Positions 6,027-13,822 of a stretch of 24,946 nucleotides of DNA are shown here, piece after piece. Origin of the DNA: Phascolarctobacterium_B sp045598345 (GTDB lineage Bacteria > Bacillota > Negativicutes > Acidaminococcales > Acidaminococcaceae); NCBI GenBank assembly GCA_045598345.1, contig JAZLLX010000090.1, positions 1 to 24,946 on the forward strand, given 5' to 3'. Position 1 is the first letter of the stretch, and each line of letters starts with the position of its first letter. The notes beneath the pieces were generated by a model. The model was not told the origin of the DNA and made no database searches. It saw only the letters and a list, made by a program, of their open reading frames with translations. The position numbers were made by a program, and so were the translations under genes.

Positions 6027-7214
6027 ATGGCAAAAGCTAAGTACGAGCGTACAAAACCCCATCTGAACATTGGTACCATTGGTCACGTTGACCATGGCAA
6101 GACCACTTTGACCGCAGCAATTACCAAGGTATTGTCTGAAAAAGGTCAAGCAGAATTCATGGACTATGCAAACATTGACAAGGCGCCGGAAGAGCGTGAA
6201 CGTGGTATTACCATCAATACCGCACACGTTGAATATGAAACCGACACCCGTCACTATGCACACGTTGACTGCCCGGGCCATGCCGACTATGTAAAGAACA
6301 TGATTACCGGCGCGGCACAAATGGACGGCGCAATCCTGGTTGTTTCCGCAGCGGACGGCCCCATGCCCCAAACCCGTGAACACATCCTGTTGGCCCGTCA
6401 AGTAGGCGTTCCCGCTATCGTTGTTTTCTTGAACAAATGCGATATGGTTGACGATCCTGAATTGTTGGAACTGGTTGAAATGGAAGTCCGCGAACTGCTC
6501 AGCAGTTACGAATTCCCCGGCGACGACATTCCCATCGTTAAGGGTTCCGCTTTGAAAGCATTGGAAGGTGATGCAAGTTATGTCGGTGCTATCAATGAAC
6601 TGATGGCAGCAGTTGACAGCTACATTCCTATGCCTGAACGTGCAAAGGACAAACCCTTCCTGATGCCTGTGGAAGATGTATTCACCATTACCGGTCGTGG
6701 CACTGTTGCTACCGGCCGTGTAGAGCGTGGTACCATCAAAGTTGGCGACACTGTTGAAATCATCGGCTTGTCCGACGAAAACAAATCCACAGTTGTTACC
6801 GGCGTTGAAATGTTCCGCAAATTGCTTGACGAAGCAATGGCCGGCGATAACATCGGCTGCCTGCTCCGCGGCATTGACCGTAAGGAAATTGAACGTGGCC
6901 AGGTATTGGCTAAACCCGGTTCCATCAAACCCTTGACCAAATTCAAAGGCGAAGTTTACGTTTTGACCAAAGAGGAAGGCGGCCGTCACACCCCGTTCTT
7001 CAATGGCTACCGTCCCCAATTCTACTTCCGTACCACTGACGTTACCGGCGTTGCCAAATTGCCCGAGGGTGTTGAAATGGTTATGCCCGGCGACCATGTA
7101 ACTATTGAAGTTGAACTGATTACCCCGATTGCTATTGAGCAAGGTTTGCGTTTCGCTATCCGTGAAGGCGGCCGTACAGTTGGCGCCGGCATGGTATCCG
7201 AAATTGAAGCATAA
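6027..7214 (+). CDS. tuf: Elongation factor Tu, 395 aa
   Basis: GTPase that delivers aminoacyl-tRNA to the ribosome. The N-terminus MAKAKYERTKPHLNIGTIG leads into G1 GHVDHGKT (19-26), ERGITINTAHVEYE, G3 DCPGH (81-85) and G4 NKCD (136-139); domains II and III are complete to the end REGGRTVGAGMVSEIEA. Codon use is strongly biased towards the set used by highly expressed genes (for instance CGT for arginine). An AAGGAGGA site precedes the ATG within a possible hairpin loop. It is the last gene of the str group, followed by a 179-nt structured gap. Only one tuf copy lies in the window. Confidence 0.98.
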   Translation: MAKAKYERTKPHLNIGTIGHVDHGKTTLTAAITKVLSEKGQAEFMDYANIDKAPEERERGITINTAHVEYETDTRHYAHVDCPGHADYVKNMITGAAQMDGAILVVSAADGPMPQTREHILLARQVGVPAIVVFLNKCDMVDDPELLELVEMEVRELLSSYEFPGDDIPIVKGSALKALEGDASYVGAINELMAAVDSYIPMPERAKDKPFLMPVEDVFTITGRGTVATGRVERGTIKVGDTVEIIGLSDENKSTVVTGVEMFRKLLDEAMAGDNIGCLLRGIDRKEIERGQVLAKPGSIKPLTKFKGEVYVLTKEEGGRHTPFFNGYRPQFYFRTTDVTGVAKLPEGVEMVMPGDHVTIEVELITPIAIEQGLRFAIREGGRTVGAGMVSEIEA

Positions 7215-7393
7215 TTTATAGGTCTTTTATAGTTTATACATTATATATGGGTGTTTGCCCCGTCATCTTAGGGTGACGGGGCGGGAACTCCCTTTGACTG
7301 TGAAGTGGGAGGTTGCACGCCACGGTTGCGTGGTTTTCCCACGGAGTAAGTCCAAACCGCATGAGTTTGGGCGAATAGGAGGAAAAAAATTTA
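7215..7393 (+). promoter_or_regulatory. Structured tuf-rpsJ intergenic region, candidate S10 operon leader
   Basis: Four hairpins can be drawn: GCCCCGTCA/TGACGGGGC (7257-7265 with 7274-7282), CTCCC/GGGAG (7288-7292 with 7307-7311), CCACG/CGTGG (7320-7324 with 7329-7333, followed by TTTT), and CCAAAC/GTTTGG (7352-7357 with 7365-7370). A longer pairing GTGGGA/TCCCAC (7305-7310 with 7337-7342) excludes the second hairpin, so two alternative folds exist. The AT-rich first 40 bases might hold a promoter but no convincing -35/-10 pair stands out. The AGGAGG for rpsJ is at 7377-7382. Confidence 0.5.
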
Positions 7394-7708
7394 ATGGCTA
7401 AATCTCAGAAAATCAGAATACGCCTGAAAGCGTATGATCACAAGATGTTGGATCAGAGTGCGGCAAAGATTGTGGACACGGCTGAGCGTACAGGCGCTTT
7501 GGTGTCAGGCCCCATTCCCCTGCCCACCGAAAAGAACATCTACACTATTCTCCGTTCTCCTCACGTTAATAAGGACAGCAGGGAACAGTTTGAAATGCGT
7601 ACTCACAAAAGATTAATCGATATTTTGGAACCCAGTCCCAAGACAGTTGACAGTTTGATGCGGCTTGACCTGCCTGCGGGAGTGGATATCGAAATCAAGG
7701 TGCTGTAA
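7394..7708 (+). CDS. rpsJ: 30S ribosomal protein S10, 104 aa
   Basis: MAKSQKIRIRLKAYDHKMLDQS is the classic S10 start and the protein ends AGVDIEIKVL; length is slightly above the usual 102-103. S10 is part of the 30S head and, with NusB, forms part of transcription antitermination complexes. First gene of the S10 operon, preceded by the structured gap 7215-7393 and 18 nt before rplC. The AGGAGG site is 11 nt from the ATG, a little long. Confidence 0.97.
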   Translation: MAKSQKIRIRLKAYDHKMLDQSAAKIVDTAERTGALVSGPIPLPTEKNIYTILRSPHVNKDSREQFEMRTHKRLIDILEPSPKTVDSLMRLDLPAGVDIEIKVL

Positions 7709-7726
7709 TTTAGGGAGGAATAAGAA

Positions 7727-8407
7727 ATGGCTAAAGCTATTATTGGCAAGAAATTGGGTATGACCCAAATCTTTGCAGAAGACGGCAAGCTGATCCCTGT
7801 TACAGTTGTGGAAGCAGGTCCTTGTGCAGTGCTGCAAGTTAAAAATGTGGAAAACGACGGCTATGATGCTGCTGTCGTAGGTTTTGGCGAAATCAAGGAA
7901 AAACAGGTCACCAAACCTATGGCCGGCGTATTTGCCAAAGCCGGTGTCAAAGCAGTCCGTTGGTTGCGGGAACTCCGCAGCGACAAAGCCGTGGAATACA
8001 AGGTTGGCGACCAGATTACCTGCGATATTTTCGCAGCCGGTGATGTGGTGGATGCCTTGGGTATTACCCGTGGTAAGGGTTTTGCCGGTACCACCAAACG
8101 TTATCACTTTGGTCGTGGTCCTATGAAACATGGTTCCAAGAGTCACCGTGAGCCCGGTTCAATGGGCCCCCGTTACTCCGGCCCGGGCGGCAGGGTTATG
8201 CCCGGCAAACGTCTTCCCGGTCATATGGGTGTTGACCATGCAACGGTTCAACATCTCAGGATCGCAAGGGTTGACAAGGAACGGAACCTGTTGCTGGTAA
8301 GGGGCGGAATCCCCGGCGCAACCGGAAGTTGCGTAATGATTAGAGAAACTATTAAGCCCATCAGGGAGCCGCAGATTCAGGCGCCCAAGAAAAAGGGCAA
8401 GAAATAA
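7727..8407 (+). CDS. rplC: 50S ribosomal protein L3, 226 aa
   Basis: Starts MAKAIIGKKLGMTQIF and carries the family segment GKGFAGTTKRYHFGRGPMKHGSKSHREPGS (~113-142), the loop that reaches the peptidyl transferase centre. Binds 23S rRNA early in 50S assembly. The C-terminal tail (IQAPKKKGKK) is somewhat longer and more basic than in Bacillus L3 (about 209 residues). GGGAGGAA precedes the ATG; 18 nt after rpsJ and 22 nt before rplD. Confidence 0.97.
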   Translation: MAKAIIGKKLGMTQIFAEDGKLIPVTVVEAGPCAVLQVKNVENDGYDAAVVGFGEIKEKQVTKPMAGVFAKAGVKAVRWLRELRSDKAVEYKVGDQITCDIFAAGDVVDALGITRGKGFAGTTKRYHFGRGPMKHGSKSHREPGSMGPRYSGPGGRVMPGKRLPGHMGVDHATVQHLRIARVDKERNLLLVRGGIPGATGSCVMIRETIKPIREPQIQAPKKKGKK

Positions 8408-8429
8408 TTAGGAAGGAGGTTGCTATCAG

Positions 8430-9050
8430 ATGACAAAAGTATATGATTTGGCCGGCAAAGAAGTCGGTGAAATTGAATTAAATGCTGAAGTATTCGGCCG
8501 TGAATTTAACGGCGGTCTGGTACATCAGGCAGTAGTAATGCAGATGGCTGCAATGCGTCAGGGCACTTCTTCCACAAAGAAACGTGGTGAGGTGCGTGGC
8601 GGCGGCAGAAAACCCTGGAAACAAAAGGGTACCGGCCATGCACGTTGCGGCAGTATCCGCAGCAGTATCTGGGTCGGCGGCGGTGTGACCTTTGGTCCCA
8701 AACCCCGCAGTTATGCCAAGGATATGCCCCGCAAAATGCGTCGTCTGGCAATTGCCTGCTCCTTGAGCAGCAAGGTTGCCGCAAATGAACTGGTGGTTGT
8801 TGATGGCATGAAATTTGATGTCATTAAGACCAAACAGGCAGTGGAGGTTGTTAAGGCCTTTGATGCTGTTGACAAAAAAGTGCTTTTCATTACGGTGGTT
8901 GGCAACACTAATGTGGAGAAATCCGCAGCCAATCTGCCGAAAGTTAAAGTTATTACTAATATGGGCTTAAACTGCATGGATATCCTGAATGCCAACAAGG
9001 TGCTTCTGGACAAGGCGGCAGTGGCGGCTATTGAGGAGGTGCTGGGATAA
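8430..9050 (+). CDS. rplD: 50S ribosomal protein L4, 206 aa
   Basis: The central loop RGTSSTKKRGEVRGGGRKPWKQKGTGHARCGSIRSS (~47-82; only the GGGRKPWKQKGTG part is strictly typical) lines the exit tunnel near the macrolide site. L4 assembles early on 23S rRNA and in enterobacteria represses the S10 operon through its leader; the structured gap before rpsJ makes that worth testing here. The tunnel loop reads GHARCGS where most homologues have GRARQGS, a mild variation. AGGAAGGAGG precedes the ATG. Its stop overlaps the rplW start by one base (TAATG). Confidence 0.97.
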   Translation: MTKVYDLAGKEVGEIELNAEVFGREFNGGLVHQAVVMQMAAMRQGTSSTKKRGEVRGGGRKPWKQKGTGHARCGSIRSSIWVGGGVTFGPKPRSYAKDMPRKMRRLAIACSLSSKVAANELVVVDGMKFDVIKTKQAVEVVKAFDAVDKKVLFITVVGNTNVEKSAANLPKVKVITNMGLNCMDILNANKVLLDKAAVAAIEEVLG

Positions 9051-9340
9051 TGGCAGTTAATCCTCGTGATATTGTGAAGCGTCCGGTCATTACCGAAAAG
9101 ACGCAGGCCATGATGAATGAGAACAAGTACACTTTTGAAGTTCCGATGACTGCAAACAAGGTGGAAATCCGTCAGGCCGTTGAAGCGATTTTCAACGTTA
9201 AGGTTGAAAAAGTTAACACCATACGTGTGCTTGGTAAAACTAAACGTATGGGTAGATTCCAGGGCAAGCGCAGCGATTACAAAAAAGCAATCGTCAAACT
9301 TGTTGAAGGGTCTAAGATTACCCTCTTCGAAGGGATGTAA
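9050..9340 (+). CDS. rplW: 50S ribosomal protein L23, 96 aa
   Basis: MAVNPRDIVKRPVITEKTQAM is a typical L23 start, and KVEKVNTIRVLGKTKRMGRF is the family core. L23 sits at the exit of the peptide tunnel and docks trigger factor and SRP. The ATG shares its first base with the last base of the rplD stop codon, so translation is probably coupled. Followed 14 nt later by rplB. Confidence 0.97.
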   Translation: MAVNPRDIVKRPVITEKTQAMMNENKYTFEVPMTANKVEIRQAVEAIFNVKVEKVNTIRVLGKTKRMGRFQGKRSDYKKAIVKLVEGSKITLFEGM

Positions 9341-9354
9341 GGAGAAGAGAAACA

Positions 9355-10185
9355 ATGGGAATTAAAACTTATCGCCCCACATCGCCCAGCCGCCGTTTCA
9401 TTACGGGCAGCGATTATTCGGAGCTCACAACGGACAGGCCGTACTATCCGTTGACAGAAAAAATTACGGAAAAAGCGGGCCGCAACTACACCGGCAAGAT
9501 GACCGTGCGTCATCAGGGCGGCGGCAACAAGCGCCTGTACCGTATTGTGGATTTCAAACGCAATAAGGATAATGTTCCTGCCATCGTCAAGACCATTGAA
9601 TATGATCCTTATCGCAATGCCAGAATTGCTTTGGTGGCATATCTGGACGGCGAAAAACGCTACATTCTTGCACCTTTAGGACTGAAGGTGGGCCAAAGAA
9701 TTGTCAGCGGTGAATCCGTAGATATTATCGTTGGCAATGCCATGCCTTTGAAAAACATTCCTTTGGGCACTGAGGTGCACAATGTGGAAATGAAAATCGG
9801 CAAGGGCGGGCAGTTGGCACGCAGTGCCGGCGGTTTTGCACAGCTGATGGCGAAGGATGGGGATTATGCCCTGCTCCGTCTGCCCTCCGGCGAAATCCGC
9901 AAGGTGCATATCAATTGCCGCGCCACCATCGGTATCGTAGGCAATTTGGAATTTGAAAACATTCATATCGGCAAGGCAGGCCGCAGCCGTTGGCTGGGTA
10001 TCCGCCCTGCAAACCGTGGTGTAGTTATGAACCCGAACGACCATCCCCATGGAGGCGGTGAAGGTCACAGCCCCGTAGGCCGCAAGCGTCCTGTTACGCC
10101 TTGGGGCAAGTGTGCGTTCGGCACCAGGACACGCCGCAACAAGAAGGCGTCCACCAAGTTAATCTTGAAGCGTCGTAACGGTTAA
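9355..10185 (+). CDS. rplB: 50S ribosomal protein L2, 276 aa
   Basis: Starts MGIKTYRPTSPSRRFITG. Contains the RNA-binding OB/SH3 core and the C-terminal loop MNPNDHPHGGGEGH (~223-236) with the conserved histidine close to the peptidyl transferase centre, then GRKRPVTPWGK. L2 is needed for subunit joining. Length matches the family (273-277). GGAGAAGAG precedes the ATG 14 nt after rplW. Confidence 0.97.
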   Translation: MGIKTYRPTSPSRRFITGSDYSELTTDRPYYPLTEKITEKAGRNYTGKMTVRHQGGGNKRLYRIVDFKRNKDNVPAIVKTIEYDPYRNARIALVAYLDGEKRYILAPLGLKVGQRIVSGESVDIIVGNAMPLKNIPLGTEVHNVEMKIGKGGQLARSAGGFAQLMAKDGDYALLRLPSGEIRKVHINCRATIGIVGNLEFENIHIGKAGRSRWLGIRPANRGVVMNPNDHPHGGGEGHSPVGRKRPVTPWGKCAFGTRTRRNKKASTKLILKRRNG

Positions 10186-10209
10186 TGAATAGGGAAAGGA
10201 GAAACGATA

Positions 10210-10515
10210 GTGTCTAGATCAGTTAAAAAAGGACCATTTGTCCAGGAAGCGCTGTTGAAGAGAGTTGAAGCGCTCAACGCCGCTAACGATAAGAAAGTTT
10301 TGAAGACCTGGAGCCGTGCTTCCATGATTCTTCCTTCTTTCATCGGTCACACAATTGCGGTACATGACGGACGCAAGCATGTTCCCGTGTTCATTACCGA
10401 GGATATGGTTGGTCACAAATTGGGAGAGTTTGCTCCCACCAGAACCTTTAGAGGCCATGGCGACAAGGCCACAGAAGTTGGCTCAGGCAGCGCGCCGGCA
10501 GCCAAGAGTGAGTAG
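10210..10515 (+). CDS. rpsS: 30S ribosomal protein S19, 101 aa, GTG start
   Basis: Translation from GTG at 10210 gives MSRSVKKGPFVQEALLKRVE, the exact family N-terminus; no ATG is suitably placed, and AAAGGAG lies just upstream. The core ends at RTFRGHGDKATE, after which a small Ala/Ser/Gly tail (GSGSAPAAKSE) makes it about 8 residues longer than the common 92-93. S19 pairs with S13 in the 30S head at the subunit bridge. Its stop TAG is part of the ribosome binding site of rplV, 13 nt ahead. Confidence 0.95.
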   Translation: MSRSVKKGPFVQEALLKRVEALNAANDKKVLKTWSRASMILPSFIGHTIAVHDGRKHVPVFITEDMVGHKLGEFAPTRTFRGHGDKATEVGSGSAPAAKSE

Positions 10516-10528
10516 GAGGGTGTAACTT

Positions 10529-10864
10529 ATGGAAGCATATGCAGTTGCTAAAAATATCCGCATCAGCCCCCGTAAGGTTCGCATCGTGGTGAATCTTATC
10601 CGCGGCAAAGCGGTCAGGGAAGCGTTCGCAATCCTGAAGTTTACCCCAAAAGTAGGCTGTGAGGTTGTGGAAAAAGTTTTGAAAAGTGCCGTTGCCAATG
10701 CAGAACATAATTTTGATATGGACGGCGAAAAGCTGTTCGTCAGTGAGATTTATGTAGATGCTGGCCCCACATTAAAGAGGATTCATCCCCGTTCCCGTGG
10801 ACAGGCATTCAGTATTTTGAAAAGAACTTGCCAGGTAACCGTCAAGGTTGGCGAGAAGAAGTAA
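10529..10864 (+). CDS. rplV: 50S ribosomal protein L22, 111 aa
   Basis: MEAYAVAKNIRISPRKVRIVVNLIRGK is a standard L22 beginning, and the hairpin loop region YVDAGPTLKRIHPRSRGQAF (~75-94) lines the exit tunnel where some macrolide-resistance changes occur; the sequence looks wild type. Length is normal. TAGGAGGGTG precedes the ATG. Followed 22 nt later by the true start of rpsC. Confidence 0.97.
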   Translation: MEAYAVAKNIRISPRKVRIVVNLIRGKAVREAFAILKFTPKVGCEVVEKVLKSAVANAEHNFDMDGEKLFVSEIYVDAGPTLKRIHPRSRGQAFSILKRTCQVTVKVGEKK

Positions 10865-10886
10865 GAGCGAAGGAGGAAATCAGAAA

Positions 10887-11555
10887 TTGGGACAAAAAGT
10901 TAATCCGCATGGATTTCGGGTTGGCGTAATTAAATCTTGGGATTCCAAATGGTATGCCGGCAGAGATTATCAAAAATTCCTGTTAGAAGATATCCGCATT
11001 CGCGAGTTCGTGATGGAAAAATTGTTCTTGAGCGGCATCAGCCGTGTGGAGATTGAACGGGCTTCCAACAAGGTCCGTGTTTCCATCTATACTGCAAAAC
11101 CCGGTATGGTTATTGGCCGTCAAGGTGCAAATATTGAACTTTTGAAAAAGGATCTGAAAAAGTTCACCACCGGTGATGTGGATGTCAACATCAATGAAAT
11201 TAAGCAGCCAGATTTGGATGCAAAACTGGTAGCAGAAAATGTAGCGGCACAACTGGAACGCCGTATTGCTTTCCGCCGTGCCATGAAACAAAGTGTGGGC
11301 CGCACTATGCGTGCGGGTGCAAAGGGCATCAAGATTGCCTGCAGCGGCCGTCTGGGCGGTGCGGAAATCGCCCGCAGCGAATTCTGCCGTGAGGGCTCCA
11401 TCCCCCTGCACACTTTGAGAGCGGACATTGATTATGCTACAGCCGAAGCACATACGACCTATGGTCGCCTTGGTGTTAAGGTTTGGATTTATAAGGGCGA
11501 AGTTTTACCGGAATCCAAGGATATGGGTAAAGCATCTCCGAAGAAGGAGGCCTAA
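10887..11555 (+). CDS. rpsC: 30S ribosomal protein S3, 222 aa, TTG start
   Basis: The frame opens at ATG 10848, but that start overlaps rplV and adds a non-homologous MARRSKSEGGNQK. TTG at 10887 gives MGQKVNPHGFRVGVIKSWDSKWY, the conserved S3 N-terminus, with AGGAGG (10871-10876) 10 nt before it, so TTG is chosen. The KH domain has GMVIGRQGANIE (~72-83, the GxxG loop). S3 forms part of the mRNA entry channel. It ends 2 nt before rplP, with the rplP ribosome binding site inside its last codons. Confidence 0.93.
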   Translation: MGQKVNPHGFRVGVIKSWDSKWYAGRDYQKFLLEDIRIREFVMEKLFLSGISRVEIERASNKVRVSIYTAKPGMVIGRQGANIELLKKDLKKFTTGDVDVNINEIKQPDLDAKLVAENVAAQLERRIAFRRAMKQSVGRTMRAGAKGIKIACSGRLGGAEIARSEFCREGSIPLHTLRADIDYATAEAHTTYGRLGVKVWIYKGEVLPESKDMGKASPKKEA

Positions 11556-11557
11556 AA

Positions 11558-12010
11558 ATGTTATTACCGAAGAGAACTAAGTACCGCAAGGTACAGCGTG
11601 GCCGTATGAAGGGCCGTGCAATGCGTGGCAATAAACTGGCACACGGTGATTTTGGTCTGGTGGCTTTGGAACCTGCATGGATTACCAACCGTCAGATTGA
11701 AGCGGCCCGTATCGCAATGACCCGTTATGTAAAGCGTGGCGGTCAGGTATGGATTCAAATTTTCCCGGACAAACCGGTTACGGCAAAACCTGCTGAAACC
11801 CGTATGGGTTCCGGCAAGGGCTCCCCTGAGTACTGGGTAGCAGTTGTTAAGCCCGGCCGTGTGTTGTTTGAGATGAATGGCGTAACTATTGAAGAAGCTA
11901 AAGAGGCAATGCGTCTTGCAGGTCACAAACTGCCTATCAAAACAAAATTCGTGACCAAGGAGCAAATTGCCGCAGAGGTTGCTGCACGTGAAGGTGGTGA
12001 ATGGAAATGA
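11558..12010 (+). CDS. rplP: 50S ribosomal protein L16, 150 aa
   Basis: MLLPKRTKYRKVQRGRMKGRA is the family start, with RGGQVWIQIFPDKPVTAKP and RMGSGKGSPEYWVAVVKPG (~82-100) following. L16 helps position aminoacyl-tRNA in the A site. The C-terminus runs about 5 residues longer than in Bacillus. Its last codons overlap the rpmC start by 4 bases (ATGA), and the GGTGGTG that serves rpmC lies within its coding sequence. Confidence 0.97.
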   Translation: MLLPKRTKYRKVQRGRMKGRAMRGNKLAHGDFGLVALEPAWITNRQIEAARIAMTRYVKRGGQVWIQIFPDKPVTAKPAETRMGSGKGSPEYWVAVVKPGRVLFEMNGVTIEEAKEAMRLAGHKLPIKTKFVTKEQIAAEVAAREGGEWK

Positions 12011-12201
12011 AAATTAAAGAAGTTCGTGAATTGTCTGCCGCCGATTTGGAAAAGAAAATGGCAGAGTTGAAAGAAGAACTTTTCAATCTCCGTTTCCAAA
12101 TGGCAACTGGTCAGTGCGAGAATCCCACCAAGGTCCGCGAGATTAAAAAATCTATTGCGAGAATTAAGACCATTCAGCGTGAAGCTGAATTGAAGGCCTA
12201 A
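12007..12201 (+). CDS. rpmC: 50S ribosomal protein L29, 64 aa
   Basis: Two in-frame ATGs exist, 12001 and 12007. ATG 12007 is preferred because the GGTGGTG binding site (11993-11999) is 7 nt away (only 1 nt from 12001), the ATGA overlap with rplP is typical of coupling, and MKIKEVRELSAADLEKK is the usual L29 start. The protein is an alpha-helical hairpin at the tunnel exit beside L23, part of the docking surface for trigger factor and SRP. 14 nt before rpsQ. Confidence 0.93.
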   Translation: MKIKEVRELSAADLEKKMAELKEELFNLRFQMATGQCENPTKVREIKKSIARIKTIQREAELKA

Positions 12202-12215
12202 GAGGAGGAAGCAAG

Positions 12216-12476
12216 ATGACCGAAGAGAGAAATGCACGCGTAAGCCGTCAGGGTTTGGTTGTAAGCGACAAGATGGACAAGACCATTGTGGTTTCCATTG
12301 AAAGAACGGTGCAACATCCGGTGTATGGCAAGGGCGTAAAAAAGACCATCAAATTTAAAGCCCACGATGAGAACAATGAAGCTCATGTTGGCGATACGGT
12401 GGAGATTATGGCCACCCGTCCTATCAGCAAAGACAAAAGATGGCGTCTGACAAAAATTGTTGAGAGGGCAAAATAA
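12216..12476 (+). CDS. rpsQ: 30S ribosomal protein S17, 86 aa
   Basis: Contains RKxxxG-like start ARVSRQGLVVSDKMDKTIVVS and RTVQHPVYGKGVKKTIKFKAHDE, then VEIMATRPISKDKRWRLTKIVERA, all typical of S17. It binds helix 11/20 of 16S rRNA early in assembly. GAGGAGGAAG precedes the ATG. The following 59-nt gap before rplN carries an unusual repeat/hairpin. Confidence 0.97.
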   Translation: MTEERNARVSRQGLVVSDKMDKTIVVSIERTVQHPVYGKGVKKTIKFKAHDENNEAHVGDTVEIMATRPISKDKRWRLTKIVERAK

Positions 12477-12486
12477 TTTCTTTTAT

Positions 12487-12512
12487 GTAACGAGGCCTCG
12501 CTGTTACGAGGC
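12487..12512 (+). promoter_or_regulatory. Direct-repeat/hairpin element between rpsQ and rplN
   Basis: GTAACGAGGC (12487-12496) and GTTACGAGGC (12503-12512) form an imperfect direct repeat. Because the segment CGAGGCCTCG is itself palindromic, two exclusive hairpins exist: GTAAC/GTTAC (12487-12491 with 12503-12507) and GCCTCG/CGAGGC (12495-12500 with 12507-12512). No T tract follows. It occupies the only gap longer than 30 nt between rpsJ and rpsD. Confidence 0.45.
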
Positions 12513-12535
12513 AGAATGAATCAGGAGGATTTAAG

Positions 12536-12904
12536 ATGATTCAGCAGGAAACAATTCTGAACGTCGCAGACAACTCCGGCGCGAAGAAAGTTTTGTGTAT
12601 TCGCATTATGGGCGGTTCCTTCCGCAAATATGCGAATATTGGTGACATCATTGTCGCTACCGTCAAGGAAGCGGTCCCCGACGGCACTGCCAAAAAAGGC
12701 GATGTTGTCAAATGCGTTGTAGTTCGCAGCGTTAAGGGGTTACGCCGTGAGGATGGTTCCCACATCCGCTTTGACGAAAACGCCGCTGTGCTTATCAAAG
12801 AAGATAAGACACCTGTCGGCACCCGTATTTTCGGGCCTGTGGCACGCGAACTGCGTGACCACGATTTCATGAGAATTGTGTCTTTGGCACCTGAAGTGCT
12901 TTGA
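12536..12904 (+). CDS. rplN: 50S ribosomal protein L14, 122 aa
   Basis: MIQQETILNVADNSGAKKVLCIR is the family start, with the RGDGxxxRF-like stretch replaced by the usual Firmicutes LRREDGSHIRFDENAAVLI and ending DHDFMRIVSLAPEVL. Length 122 is exact. L14 contacts 16S rRNA at a subunit bridge and is the site where RsfS binds. First gene of the spc-type group, preceded by the rpsQ-rplN hairpin element; AGGAGGA site. Confidence 0.97.
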   Translation: MIQQETILNVADNSGAKKVLCIRIMGGSFRKYANIGDIIVATVKEAVPDGTAKKGDVVKCVVVRSVKGLRREDGSHIRFDENAAVLIKEDKTPVGTRIFGPVARELRDHDFMRIVSLAPEVL

Positions 12905-12922
12905 TTTGAAGGAGGAATTATC

Positions 12923-13240
12923 ATGAGTATTAAAAAAGGTGATACCGTGCTGGTTCTTTCCGGCAAGGATAAGGGCAAGCAGGGCAAAGTTCTTGAAGCA
13001 ATGCCGAAGAAGGATAAGGTTGTTGTGGAAGGTATCAACGAAGTGAAGCGTCATACCAAACCCAACGGAGCCAATCCCCAGGGCGGCATTATTACCAAAC
13101 CGGCACCCATGTACAGCAGCAAATTGCAGGTGGTTTGTCCCGCTTGCAAAAAAGCTACCCGTGTGAAAAACATTGTGGTGGCCGGCAAATCCGTCCGTGC
13201 TTGCAAGCACTGTGGCGAAGTAATTGATAAAGAAAAATAA
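12923..13240 (+). CDS. rplX: 50S ribosomal protein L24 with a CxxC/CxxC zinc-ribbon motif, 105 aa
   Basis: KOW domain at the start: KKGDTVLVLSGKDKGKQGKV (~4-23). Then the conserved NEVKRHTKPNGANPQGGII. The C-terminal part has two CxxC pairs (VVCPACKK at ~71-76 and ACKHCGEVID at ~93-100), likely a zinc ribbon; many L24 proteins lack these cysteines. L24 starts 50S assembly at the 5' end of 23S rRNA. GAAGGAGG precedes the ATG, 18 nt after rplN. Confidence 0.96.
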   Translation: MSIKKGDTVLVLSGKDKGKQGKVLEAMPKKDKVVVEGINEVKRHTKPNGANPQGGIITKPAPMYSSKLQVVCPACKKATRVKNIVVAGKSVRACKHCGEVIDKEK

Positions 13241-13260
13241 TCGAGGAAGGAGGAAAATAA

Positions 13261-13809
13261 ATGGCAAAGACTAGACTTCAAGAGAAGTACTTGTCTGAAG
13301 TTGTTAAAGGGCTTCAGGACAAGTTCAAATATAAAAATGTTATGGAAGTGCCCAAGGTTGAAAAAGTTGTCATCAACATGGGTGTCGGCGAAGCCATCAG
13401 CAATCCCAAGGCATTGGAAAATGCTGTGGCGGACATGACTTTGATTGCAGGCCAGAAACCTGTTATTACCAAAGCAAAGAAATCCATTGCGAACTTCAAA
13501 GTTCGTGCCGGCATGAACCTTGGTGCAAAGGTAACCCTGCGTGGGGATAGAATGTACTATTTTCTCGATAAGTTAATGAACCTGGCATTGCCCCGTGTGC
13601 GTGACTTTCGCGGCGTAAGCGCAAAAGCGTTTGACGGACGTGGCAATTATGCGTTAGGTTTGAAAGAACAGCTGATTTTCCCTGAAATCGATTATGATAA
13701 AGTCGATAAGGTGCGTGGTATGGATGTTATTATTGTTACCACCGCCAAGACCGATGAGGAAGGTCGCGAGCTGCTTCGTTTGATGGGCATGCCTTTTGGC
13801 GCAAATTAA
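13261..13809 (+). CDS. rplE: 50S ribosomal protein L5, 182 aa
   Basis: Contains PKVEKVVINMGVGEAISNPKALE (~31-53), GQKPVITKAKKSIANFKVR and VRDFRGVSAKAFDGRGNYALGLKEQ, all family hallmarks; ends in TDEEGRELLRLMGMPF. L5 binds 5S rRNA and contacts P-site tRNA. Length is close to the usual 179-180. GGAAGGAGG precedes the ATG. Its stop is followed by AAGGAGG for the S14 gene. Confidence 0.97.
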   Translation: MAKTRLQEKYLSEVVKGLQDKFKYKNVMEVPKVEKVVINMGVGEAISNPKALENAVADMTLIAGQKPVITKAKKSIANFKVRAGMNLGAKVTLRGDRMYYFLDKLMNLALPRVRDFRGVSAKAFDGRGNYALGLKEQLIFPEIDYDKVDKVRGMDVIIVTTAKTDEEGRELLRLMGMPFGAN

Positions 13810-13822
13810 GGAGGTAACAACT

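Noticed and set aside
5904..7142. 412-residue minus-strand frame opposite tuf
   Set aside because: Antisense shadow of a highly biased gene; composition is dominated by N, F, G and V as expected for reversed EF-Tu codons.
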